The notes under the pieces are model-generated. The model had not been told where the DNA came from. It ran no database searches and worked only from the letters and a program-made list of their open reading frames with translations. Positions 7,660 to 15,600 of a DNA stretch of 39,403 nt are shown here, one piece after another. The first letter of the stretch is position 1. Each line of letters starts with the position of its first letter. This DNA comes from an uncultured Actinomycetes bacterium (GTDB taxonomy: Bacteria; Actinomycetota; Actinomycetes; Nanopelagicales; Nanopelagicaceae): assembly GCA_937888825.1 (NCBI GenBank), contig CALBFE010000042.1:1-39403 (forward strand), given 5' to 3'. The position numbers were made by a program, and so were the translations under genes.

Positions 7660-10600
7660 ATGCAAGGGTCAGCAGTACAGACTGAGTACATGAAAAGCGA
7701 CATGCCCTCTGGAATAGATATTGAAGAATCACTTGTCAAACTTGGACGATACTTTTCTAAAGGTGTTGTGTCAGATGATCTTCGTTCAATAACAAAAAGT
7801 GGAGGACGTGAAGGGGATGATTTCTATCGTGATCGCTGGAGTCATGACAAAGTAGTTCGCTCAACACATGGTGTTAACTGTACTGGATCGTGTTCATGGA
7901 AAGTTTATGTAAAAGATGGAATCATAACGTGGGAAACTCAGCAGACTGACTACCCATCTGTTGGTCCTGATTCTCCTGAATACGAACCACGAGGCTGTCC
8001 AAGAGGTGCAGCATTTTCTTGGTACACATATTCTCCTACGCGCATTAGATATCCATATGTTCGCGGCCTTTTACTCGAGATGTACCGTGAAGCAAAATCA
8101 CGACTAGGTGATCCAGTTTTGGCATGGGCAGACATCATGGATGATCCAATTCGTCGTACTAAGTATCAAAAAGCTCGGGGCAAAGGTGGATTAGTACGTG
8201 CGCAGTGGGCAGAAATCTCAGAAATTATTGCTGCGGCTCATGTGCACACTATTAAAAAGTACGGACCTGATCGAGTCTTTGGTTTTTCTCCAATTCCAGC
8301 AATGTCTATGGCATCACATGCCGCAGGTGCCCGCTTTATCTCATTAATGGGCGGATCAATGCTTTCTTTTTATGACTGGTATGCAGATCTTCCTGTTGCA
8401 TCTCCGCAAGTTTTTGGTGACCAGACGGATGTACCAGAATCTGCCGATTGGTTTAATGCTTCCTATTTGATTATGTGGGGATCAAATGTCCCAGTAACAC
8501 GAACTCCAGATGCGCACTTTATGACTGAAGCAAGATACCGAGGTCAAAAAGTCATTGCTATTAGCCCAGATTATGCAGACAACACTAAATTCGCAGATGA
8601 ATGGGTTGCTCCTCATCCAGGTACTGATGGAGCACTCGGTATGGCCATGGGTCACGTGATCTTGAAGGAGTTTTTCGTTGATAAGCAAACTCCACGTTTT
8701 ACCGACTATGTAAAGAAGTTCACCGATCTTCCCTATCTAGTTTCCCTGCGTGAAAAAGATGGAGCATGGGTGCCTGATAAATTCTTAGTTGCATCAGAGT
8801 TGGGTGATACTTCTGAGGGCTCAAAGTTCAAAACTGTAATTCTTGATTCTGCAAATGGTCAGACATTTGTTCCAAACGGATCTTTAGGTCATCGATATAA
8901 CGATGATTCGATGGGCAAATGGAATTTGGATCTTGAGGGCATTGACCCATTACTTAGCGTCTATGGTCGTCCTGACTCATCAACTGCACACATATTGCTC
9001 CCACGTTTTGATATGGGACAAAAGGAGTCAGAAAGTGGCGGCGTTCTTAACCGTGGAGTTCCAACAATTCAAATTGGTGACAAAAAAGTAACAACTGTTT
9101 ATGACTTGATGCTTGCGCAATACGGTGTTGGTCGTGAAGGCCTTGAAGGTGATTGGCCAACTGATTACACCGATACAACTCCTTATACCCCTGCTTGGCA
9201 AGAAGAGATAACGAATGTTCCCGCAGCTCAGGCAATTCGTATTGCTCGTGAGTTTGCTCAAAATGCTGATGAGTCACAGGGTCGTTCAATGATTTTGCTT
9301 GGCGCTGGAACAAATCATTGGTTCCACTCCGACACTATGTATCGAACATTTTTAGCACTTGTAACTCTTACCGGTTGCCAAGGTGTTAATGGGGGCGGTT
9401 GGGCTCACTATGTGGGTCAAGAAAAATGCCGTCCAGTAACGGGATGGGCACAGTTAGCCTTCGGTGCCGATTGGTCCCGACCAGCACGACAAATGATTGG
9501 TACTGCTTTTTGGTATGTATCAACTGACCAATGGCGTTACGACGGGTTGAAGTCTGAATTACTTGCTTCTCCACTGGGTGAAAAACGCTTTGAGGATATG
9601 AGTGCAATTGACGTGATGGCTAAATCAGCACGAATGGGCTGGATGCCTTCATATCCATCATTAAACCGTAACTCTTTAGATCTAGTCGATGAAGCACGTG
9701 CACTAGGAGTAGATCCTGCTGCACATGTAGTTGATGAACTTAAAAATGGAAATCTAAAGTTTGCAATTGAAGATCCAGATGCACCTGAGAACTGGCCGCG
9801 CGTATTAACTGTTTGGCGGGCAAATATTTTGGGGTCATCTAGTAAAGGAAATGAGTATTTTCTTAAACATTTGCTCGGAACTGATAATTCTGTGCGTGCT
9901 GAAGAAAATGCCGCTGATGCAAGACCACGCGATGTGAAGTGGCAAGAAGAAGCTCCCGAAGGAAAATTGGACCTACTAGTTTCGATTGATTTTAGAATGA
10001 CAAGTACTGGTCTTTTCGGTGACATTCTATTGCCTGCAGCTACTTGGTATGAGAAGCATGATCTCTCAAGTACGGATATGCACCCATTTGTGCACGCATT
10101 CACGCCGGCGATCAATCCACCGTGGGAAACTAAAACTGATTACGACATTTTCCAAATGTTAGGCCGTCAAGTTGCTGAGCAATCTAAGGGACACTTAGAT
10201 GAACGCGAAGACATTGTTGTTGTTCCGCTTTTGCATGACACCCCGGATGCAATGGCCAACCCAAGTGGAATCGTCGAAGATTGGAAAGATGGCACAGTAG
10301 AACCAATCCCAGGTGTGACAATGCCAAAATTAGTTGTAGTTAAACGTAACTACGCACAGCTTGGTGAAAAAATGGGCGCACTTGGCCCATTGCTTGATCA
10401 ACTAGGAACTAATACAAAAGGCGTTCCAGTCAGCGTGCTACCTGAGATTGAACTTCTGCGTCATAAAAACGGAGTTATTTCACATGGCGTAGCTGAAGGT
10501 AGACCATCACTTGCTCGTGATGTCGATGCATGCGAAACGATCTTGGCTTTATCAGGTACAACTAATGGGCGAATAGCAGTTGCTGGCTTTAGAGCTTTAG

Positions 10601-11373
10601 AAAAACGAACTGGCCAACAGCTCACTGACTTAGCTCTAGATAATGAAGGTAAACGAATTACTTTTGCAGATACACAGGCAAGACCTGTCCCAGTTATTAC
10701 AAGTCCTGAATGGTCAGGCTCTGAACATGGCGGGCGAAGATATACCGCTTTTGCGATAAACGTTGAGCGATTAAAACCGTGGCATACATTGACGGGTCGA
10801 CAGCATTTCTTTATCGATCACGACTGGATGAGCGAACTTGGCGAACAGATGCCAACCTTTAGACCACCATTAAACATGCACCGTATTTTTGGTAGTCAAG
10901 GTGATGGAATCGAAAAAGAAGTCACAGTTAGATATTTAACGCCGCATTCAAAGTGGTCCATTCACTCCGAGTACCAAGACAACCTATTTATGCTCTCGCT
11001 ATCACGTGGTGGTCAAGAGATTTGGATGAGCGTAGAAGATGCCGAAACGATTGGTGTTAAAGATAATGAATGGATTGAGGCTTACAACAGAAACGGCGTT
11101 GTAGTTGCTCGTGCATGTGTATCCCACCGCATGCCAGCTGGCACCGTATTTATGTATCACGCTAAAGATCGTGTTGTAGATGTACCGCTAGCAGAAACAT
11201 CAGGCAAGCGCGGAGGAATCCACAACTCCTTAACTCGTCTCATGATTAAACCTTCACACCTTATTGGGGGATATGCCCAACTGACATTCGCATTTAATTA
11301 CCTAGGACCTACTGGTAATCAGCGCGATGAAATTACTGTTATCCGCCGACGTTCTCAAGATGTGGAGTACTAA
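7660..11373 (+). CDS. narG: Respiratory nitrate reductase alpha subunit NarG
   Basis: Molybdenum (bis-MGD) catalytic subunit that reduces nitrate to nitrite with electrons from quinol; faces the cytoplasm. At 1237 aa it is full length. The FS0 cluster ligands His70, Cys74, Cys78 and Cys113 have the same spacing as His49/Cys53/Cys57/Cys92 of E. coli NarG, and FYDWYADLP contains the Mo-ligand aspartate (Asp243 at the same offset). Long blocks match mycobacterial NarG. No twin-arginine signal is present, as expected for cytoplasmic NarG. The start is uncertain: the ATG at 7660 abuts the putative -10, and in-frame ATGs at 7690 and 7702 would give N-termini closer to the homologues. The stop overlaps narH by one base (TAATG). 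Confidence 0.96.
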   Translation: MQGSAVQTEYMKSDMPSGIDIEESLVKLGRYFSKGVVSDDLRSITKSGGREGDDFYRDRWSHDKVVRSTHGVNCTGSCSWKVYVKDGIITWETQQTDYPSVGPDSPEYEPRGCPRGAAFSWYTYSPTRIRYPYVRGLLLEMYREAKSRLGDPVLAWADIMDDPIRRTKYQKARGKGGLVRAQWAEISEIIAAAHVHTIKKYGPDRVFGFSPIPAMSMASHAAGARFISLMGGSMLSFYDWYADLPVASPQVFGDQTDVPESADWFNASYLIMWGSNVPVTRTPDAHFMTEARYRGQKVIAISPDYADNTKFADEWVAPHPGTDGALGMAMGHVILKEFFVDKQTPRFTDYVKKFTDLPYLVSLREKDGAWVPDKFLVASELGDTSEGSKFKTVILDSANGQTFVPNGSLGHRYNDDSMGKWNLDLEGIDPLLSVYGRPDSSTAHILLPRFDMGQKESESGGVLNRGVPTIQIGDKKVTTVYDLMLAQYGVGREGLEGDWPTDYTDTTPYTPAWQEEITNVPAAQAIRIAREFAQNADESQGRSMILLGAGTNHWFHSDTMYRTFLALVTLTGCQGVNGGGWAHYVGQEKCRPVTGWAQLAFGADWSRPARQMIGTAFWYVSTDQWRYDGLKSELLASPLGEKRFEDMSAIDVMAKSARMGWMPSYPSLNRNSLDLVDEARALGVDPAAHVVDELKNGNLKFAIEDPDAPENWPRVLTVWRANILGSSSKGNEYFLKHLLGTDNSVRAEENAADARPRDVKWQEEAPEGKLDLLVSIDFRMTSTGLFGDILLPAATWYEKHDLSSTDMHPFVHAFTPAINPPWETKTDYDIFQMLGRQVAEQSKGHLDEREDIVVVPLLHDTPDAMANPSGIVEDWKDGTVEPIPGVTMPKLVVVKRNYAQLGEKMGALGPLLDQLGTNTKGVPVSVLPEIELLRHKNGVISHGVAEGRPSLARDVDACETILALSGTTNGRIAVAGFRALEKRTGQQLTDLALDNEGKRITFADTQARPVPVITSPEWSGSEHGGRRYTAFAINVERLKPWHTLTGRQHFFIDHDWMSELGEQMPTFRPPLNMHRIFGSQGDGIEKEVTVRYLTPHSKWSIHSEYQDNLFMLSLSRGGQEIWMSVEDAETIGVKDNEWIEAYNRNGVVVARACVSHRMPAGTVFMYHAKDRVVDVPLAETSGKRGGIHNSLTRLMIKPSHLIGGYAQLTFAFNYLGPTGNQRDEITVIRRRSQDVEY

Positions 11374-12938
11374 TGAAAGTCATGGCCCAAATGGGCATGG
11401 TGATGAATCTTGATAAATGCATCGGATGTCACACATGTTCAGTAACATGCAAACAGGCATGGACTAACCGCACTGGACTTGAATACGCTTGGTTTAATAA
11501 CGTGGAAACGCGACCAGGTCAGGGATATCCACGTGGCTATGAAGATCAAGCAAAAGCAAAAGGTGGCTGGGTAAGAACTTCACGAGGTCGTCTGCGCCTA
11601 AAAGCTGGAAGTCGAGCACGTCGTCTCCTCTCAATATTTTCTAACCCACGAATGTTAAATATTAAAGATTATTACGAACCTTGGACCTATGAATATGACA
11701 ACCTAATTACTGCGCCACTCGGACAACAGACTCCTGTAGCGCGCCCTAAATCTCTCATCACGGGCAAGCCAATGAAAATTGAATGGTCAGCAAACTGGGA
11801 CGATGATTTAGGTGGCGGTCCTGAAAACATTGAGAAAGATCCAATTCTACAAAAACTTGCGCAAGATGTGACAACTAAAGTTAAGTTAGCTTTTGAGCAG
11901 ACATTTATGTTCTACCTGCCACGCATCTGTGAACACTGCCTGAATCCGGCATGTGTTGCAGCGTGTCCATCTGGGGCAATGTATAAGCGTGCAGAAGATG
12001 GAATAGTTTTAGTTGATCAACAACAGTGCCGTGGTTGGCGAATGTGTGTATCAGCATGTCCATATAAGAAGGTTTACTTCAACCATAAGACTGGTAAAGC
12101 AGAAAAGTGCACACTCTGTTATCCACGCCTTGAGATAGGACTTCCAACCGTCTGTTCAGAAACATGTGTTGGTCGCCTTCGCTATTTGGGGCTATTTCTA
12201 TATGACGCAGATCGAGTTGCAGAGGCAGCTGCTACAGAAAATGAAAAAGATCTTTATCAAGCACAACTAGATCTCATTTTGGATCCAAACGATCCAGAGG
12301 TCCTTGCGGCAGCTCGAGCTGAAGGAATTCCAGAAGACTGGCTAGTTGCAGCTCAAAATTCTCCAGTTTATAAATTAGCAAAGGTTTACAAGATTGCACT
12401 TCCGCTTCACCCTGAATATCGCACAATGCCAATGGTTTGGTATGTTCCACCACTTTCACCAATCGTTGATGTGTTAACTGAAACTGGACATGATGGTGAG
12501 GATGTAGGAAACCTATTCGGTGCTATTAACGCACTTCGAATTCCACTTGCCTATCTAGCAGAACTATTTACTGCTGGAGATACTGAATTAGTGGAGTCAA
12601 CGCTTCGCAAATTATCTGCCATGCGCTCTTATATGCGTGATATCAACTTAGGGCGAGAGCCTAGACCTGAGATTCCAGAAGCAGTAGGTATGGATCAAGA
12701 ATCTATTTATGAGATGTATCGATTGCTTGCGATCGCTAAATATGAAGATCGCTATGTAATTCCAGCAGCACATACTGAACAGGCTAAAGATCTTGAAAAC
12801 ATGGGTAAGGGTTCGGGTTGCTCTCTTGATGGTGTCGATCTAGGTCCAAACTCTGGACCATTTGGTCAATCATCAGGAAACCCTGTCCCTGTCACAATTG
12901 AAAACTTTCACATTATGAAAGACAGGCAGACAAAGTGA
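11373..12938 (+). CDS. narH: Respiratory nitrate reductase beta subunit NarH (iron-sulfur protein)
   Basis: A 521-aa electron-transfer subunit linking NarI haems to NarG. Four cysteine groups are visible: Cys16/19/22/26; Cys186/189/194/198; Cys219, Trp222, Cys225, Cys229; and Cys246/249/261/265. The tryptophan at 222 replaces a cysteine and is the normal NarH signature for one [3Fe-4S] cluster beside three [4Fe-4S]. Downstream, LHPEYRTMPMVWYVPPLSP and DTELVESTLRKLSAMRSYMR are typical NarH segments. Starts inside the narG stop (TAATG); a second Met at codon 4 is an alternative start. The 3' end overlaps narJ by 4 bp (GTGA), so translation is coupled. Confidence 0.96.
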   Translation: MKVMAQMGMVMNLDKCIGCHTCSVTCKQAWTNRTGLEYAWFNNVETRPGQGYPRGYEDQAKAKGGWVRTSRGRLRLKAGSRARRLLSIFSNPRMLNIKDYYEPWTYEYDNLITAPLGQQTPVARPKSLITGKPMKIEWSANWDDDLGGGPENIEKDPILQKLAQDVTTKVKLAFEQTFMFYLPRICEHCLNPACVAACPSGAMYKRAEDGIVLVDQQQCRGWRMCVSACPYKKVYFNHKTGKAEKCTLCYPRLEIGLPTVCSETCVGRLRYLGLFLYDADRVAEAAATENEKDLYQAQLDLILDPNDPEVLAAARAEGIPEDWLVAAQNSPVYKLAKVYKIALPLHPEYRTMPMVWYVPPLSPIVDVLTETGHDGEDVGNLFGAINALRIPLAYLAELFTAGDTELVESTLRKLSAMRSYMRDINLGREPRPEIPEAVGMDQESIYEMYRLLAIAKYEDRYVIPAAHTEQAKDLENMGKGSGCSLDGVDLGPNSGPFGQSSGNPVPVTIENFHIMKDRQTK

Positions 12939-13582
12939 GCAAGGAGTTAGCGCGTGCAATTGCCGCTCAATGTTTGGTGTATCCCGAACAGAGCTTTATA
13001 GACCGCAATGCAGAACTCCTCAATATGACTCATGCTCTTGCACCCAAACTTAGAGAGCCACTTGTAAAATTTCTAACAAGTGCAGCGCAGATGCCACTTA
13101 ACCAACTGCAGCAGCATTATGTAGAAATCTTCGATATGCGGAGAAAGTGTTCATTATTTCTAACTTCATGGACACATGGAGATACCCGCAACCGTGGAAT
13201 GGCCTTGGTCTATTTTATTCAGATATATAAGCGTTGTGGCTTACTGCTGAGCCCCCATGAACTACCAGATCACTTGGCAGTGGTGCTTGAATTTGCAGCT
13301 TTAGAAAATCCGATAGAAGGCGACTTACTACTGGGAGAGCACCAAGCACCAATCCTTCTCATAAGAGATGCTTTGCATAAATGTGGCTCAATTTATGGGG
13401 AAGTGCTAGATGCCGTCGTTGAATCACTTCCTGAAATGACACCAGAGATTGAGGCACGTGCAAAGGCGCTTGCTATTACTGGTCCTCCAAAAGAGTTTGT
13501 GGGTCTAAGTGGCGCGGTAGCAGTTGCTCTTGAACCATTTTCTACTAGAGAAGATATTTCATTAGGGGGAGTATCGCGATGA
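12935..13582 (+). CDS. narJ: Nitrate reductase assembly chaperone NarJ
   Basis: A 215-aa cytoplasmic chaperone of the NarJ/TorD family that binds apo-NarG and holds it for cofactor insertion and membrane docking; not part of the final enzyme. The family core is seen in HYVEIFDMRRKCSLFLTSW, HGDTRNRGMALVYFIQIYK and ELPDHLAVVLEFAA. Mostly helical, with no signal or membrane segments. GTG start overlapping the narH stop; the stop overlaps narI (ATGA). Confidence 0.93.
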   Translation: MSKELARAIAAQCLVYPEQSFIDRNAELLNMTHALAPKLREPLVKFLTSAAQMPLNQLQQHYVEIFDMRRKCSLFLTSWTHGDTRNRGMALVYFIQIYKRCGLLLSPHELPDHLAVVLEFAALENPIEGDLLLGEHQAPILLIRDALHKCGSIYGEVLDAVVESLPEMTPEIEARAKALAITGPPKEFVGLSGAVAVALEPFSTREDISLGGVSR

Positions 13583-14319
13583 GTTCAACAAACGTTCTTT
13601 TGTGGTCTGTTCTGCCGTATATCGCAATCTCTTCCTTTGTCATTGGTCTCATTTGGCGTTTCAAGTATGACAAGTTCAATTGGACAACTCGTTCATCTCA
13701 AATCTATGAAGGAAAGCTCTTGAGCATCGCAGGGCCACTTTTCCACTTAGGCCTCTTTGCAGTTATTGGTGGACACGTGGTTGGCCTACTAGTGCCTCAG
13801 GAATTCACTGACTCTTTAGGTTTAAGTCACCAGATGTACCACCTAGGAGCAATCTCTATGGGTGGGGCAGCAGGGATTGCAACTCTTTTGGGAATCTCAT
13901 TACTCATTTATCGACGCAGGACAACGGCAATGGTCTTCGCTCAAACAACTAAGAATGACAAAACTATGTACATATTTCTTATGGCGACATTATTGGCAGG
14001 AAGCGCAGCGACACTTTCAAGTGCTGGCGTAATTGGTGAAGAACACAACTATCGTGAAACCGTTGGCCCTTGGGCGCGATCAATTCTGACACTCAGCCCA
14101 AATGGTGAATTAATGATGGCAAGTCCTATTGCCTTCAGGGTCCACGCCATTGTCGCGATGTCACTCTTCATCATCTGGCCATTCACGCGCTTGGTGCACT
14201 CACTGAGCGCTCCAGTGGGCTATCTATTCCGACCTTCGATTGTCTATCGCACGCGCGATGGGCGCGGAGTTGCAGGAAGCCGTAAAGCTCGTCAAGGTTG
14301 GGAACGAATTAAGTATTGA
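13579..14319 (+). CDS. narI: Respiratory nitrate reductase gamma subunit NarI (cytochrome b)
   Basis: A 246-aa membrane subunit with five hydrophobic helices that oxidises menaquinol and passes electrons through two b haems to NarH. Haem-ligand histidines are visible in pairs: His56 and His66 (LFHLGLFAVIGGH) and His189 and His207 (FRVHA...RLVH), with the same 10- and 18-residue spacing as E. coli His56/66 and His187/205. Last gene of the operon; the 4-bp overlap with narJ indicates coupling. A strong terminator starts 6 bp after the stop. No nitrite reductase or molybdopterin genes follow. Confidence 0.95.
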   Translation: MSSTNVLLWSVLPYIAISSFVIGLIWRFKYDKFNWTTRSSQIYEGKLLSIAGPLFHLGLFAVIGGHVVGLLVPQEFTDSLGLSHQMYHLGAISMGGAAGIATLLGISLLIYRRRTTAMVFAQTTKNDKTMYIFLMATLLAGSAATLSSAGVIGEEHNYRETVGPWARSILTLSPNGELMMASPIAFRVHAIVAMSLFIIWPFTRLVHSLSAPVGYLFRPSIVYRTRDGRGVAGSRKARQGWERIKY

Positions 14320-14325
14320 TGCAAT

Positions 14326-14359
14326 AAAAAACCCGCCGGATACATACGGCGGGTTTTTT
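14326..14359. terminator. Bidirectional intrinsic terminator between narI and the ABC ATPase gene
   Basis: A perfect 13-bp stem (left arm 14326-14338, right arm 14347-14359, GC core CCCGCCG/CGGCGGG) with an 8-nt loop. The arms begin with an A6 run and end with a T6 run, so transcripts from both sides get a U-tract. It sits 6 bp after the narI stop and 10 bp after the convergent ATPase stop. It is the only classical bidirectional terminator in the window. Confidence 0.93.
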
Positions 14360-14369
14360 AATAAATACT

Positions 14370-15449
14370 TTAAATACGCTCTCCAGTTGTTGAGTTAAAC
14401 AAGTGAACTGCATTTTGATTTGCAGTAACAGTAATTGTTTGACCAGCCTTTGGAGGATTCTTTGGATCCCAGCGGACAATAATCTGCGCGCCTTCATCTG
14501 TTGCATTAGCGAACTTAACATTTGTGTCAGCTGGCTTTCCATAAACGAAAGCATCTGAACCAAGTTCTTCAACTACTTCAACCAAAACATGGAATCCCTC
14601 AGTTGATGGTGTGAAGCCTTCTGGGCGAACACCAACAGTGACTTCATTGCCAGCAGAGGCTGGAACAGCGATTCCAAGGTTTCCTAGCATTGCCTTACCG
14701 CCCACGATAGGAGCGTTAAGCAAGTTCATAGCAGGTGAGCCAATGAATCCTGCAACGAAAGCATTTGCTGGGTTGTCATAAAGATTACGAGGTGTGTCTA
14801 CTTGCTGGAGCAAGCCATCCTTAAGAACTGCAACGCGATCGCCCATAGTCATAGCTTCAACCTGATCGTGTGTTACATAAACTGTGGTGATTCCTAAGCG
14901 ACGCTGCAATGCAGCAATCTGTGTACGAGTTGCAACGCGCAACTTCGCATCAAGGTTTGATAGAGGTTCATCCATAAGGAAAACCTGAGGTTCGCGAACA
15001 ATTGCGCGACCCATAGCAACGCGCTGACGTTGTCCACCTGAAAGAGCTTTTGGCTTGCGCTCTAGGTATGGCTCTAGGTCAAGCAACTTAGCTGCTTCAA
15101 GAACGCGACGTTCACGTTCTTCTTTTGGAGTTCCAGCGATTTTTAGTGCGAAGCCCATATTTTCTGCAACGCTCATGTGTGGGTACAACGCATATGACTG
15201 GAATACCATCGCGATATCGCGATCTTTTGGTGCAACGTTTGTTACATCGCGATCACCGATTAAAATTCTTCCGTTATCGACTTCTTCAAGTCCGGCCAAC
15301 ATACGAAGTGATGTTGACTTACCGCAACCTGAAGGTCCGACTAAAACCAAAAACTCACCATCATTGACGGTGAGGTTTAATTTATCGACTGCAGGTGCAG
15401 TAGTTCCTGGATAGATACGTGATGCGGCTTCGAAAACTACTGATGCCAT
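14370..15449 (-). CDS. ABC sugar-importer ATPase, MsiK/UgpC type
   Basis: A 359-aa ATPase that powers carbohydrate (CUT1) importers. Walker A GPSGCGKST (38-46), Q-loop MVFQSYALYP (81-90), signature LSGGQ (136-140), Walker B VFLMDE (156-161), the H-loop in TVYVTHDQVEAMTMGDR, and a C-terminal TOBE-type regulatory region (about 250-359). No permease or binding-protein genes are adjacent; in actinobacteria one MsiK-type ATPase commonly serves several sugar importers, and the isolated position suggests that role. A strong ribosome site (AAGGAGAG) precedes the ATG, and the leader carries several small hairpins. Confidence 0.9.
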   Translation of the reverse strand: MASVVFEAASRIYPGTTAPAVDKLNLTVNDGEFLVLVGPSGCGKSTSLRMLAGLEEVDNGRILIGDRDVTNVAPKDRDIAMVFQSYALYPHMSVAENMGFALKIAGTPKEERERRVLEAAKLLDLEPYLERKPKALSGGQRQRVAMGRAIVREPQVFLMDEPLSNLDAKLRVATRTQIAALQRRLGITTVYVTHDQVEAMTMGDRVAVLKDGLLQQVDTPRNLYDNPANAFVAGFIGSPAMNLLNAPIVGGKAMLGNLGIAVPASAGNEVTVGVRPEGFTPSTEGFHVLVEVVEELGSDAFVYGKPADTNVKFANATDEGAQIIVRWDPKNPPKAGQTITVTANQNAVHLFNSTTGERI

Positions 15450-15537
15450 GAGATTGCTCTCCTTCTCCGGGCAGGTACGTGCCCGACGGTCCGTGGATGA
15501 AGGTGATGGTCCGGGTGGACCAACGCACCGAAGGTTA
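15450..15537 (-). promoter_or_regulatory. Leader and possible promoter of the ABC ATPase gene, with small hairpins
   Basis: On the minus strand TAACCT (15537-15532) could be the -10, giving a leader of about 76 nt. The leader contains CGGGCA/TGCCCG arms (15468-15473, 15480-15485) with a 6-nt loop; one GGTCC (15521-15517) able to pair with either of two GGACC copies (15512-15508 or 15492-15488); and a GAGA-GCAA-TCTC tetraloop hairpin directly before the ATG, overlapping the ribosome site. Whether these regulate anything is unknown. Confidence 0.3.
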
Positions 15538-15559
15538 CGCGTAAAGGGGCAAATTGGCT

Positions 15560-15590
15560 AGGCCGGCCTCTTGCAGCATTGCCGTATAGT
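15560..15590 (+). promoter_or_regulatory. Promoter of the CNNM/CorC gene with a 10-bp palindrome in the -35 region
   Basis: TATAGT (15585-15590) predicts a start near 15597, four bases before the ATG at 15601, so a near-leaderless mRNA. There is no -35 consensus. Instead the perfect palindrome AGGCCGGCCT (15560-15569) is centred about 32 bp upstream of the start and may bind a regulator. Confidence 0.4.
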
Positions 15591-15600
15591 TGGGCATCTA

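Noticed and set aside
9537-10115. 192-aa open frame on the minus strand inside narG
   Set aside because: It lies wholly within the well-conserved narG frame and has no recognisable domain; a shadow of coding bias.
12029-12070. Missing cysteine (Trp222) in a NarH iron-sulfur motif as an anomaly
   Set aside because: A tryptophan at this position is the normal NarH signature for the [3Fe-4S] cluster.
15055-15414. 119-aa plus-strand open frame inside the ABC ATPase gene
   Set aside because: It is antisense to the conserved ATPase domain, with no ribosome site or family resemblance.
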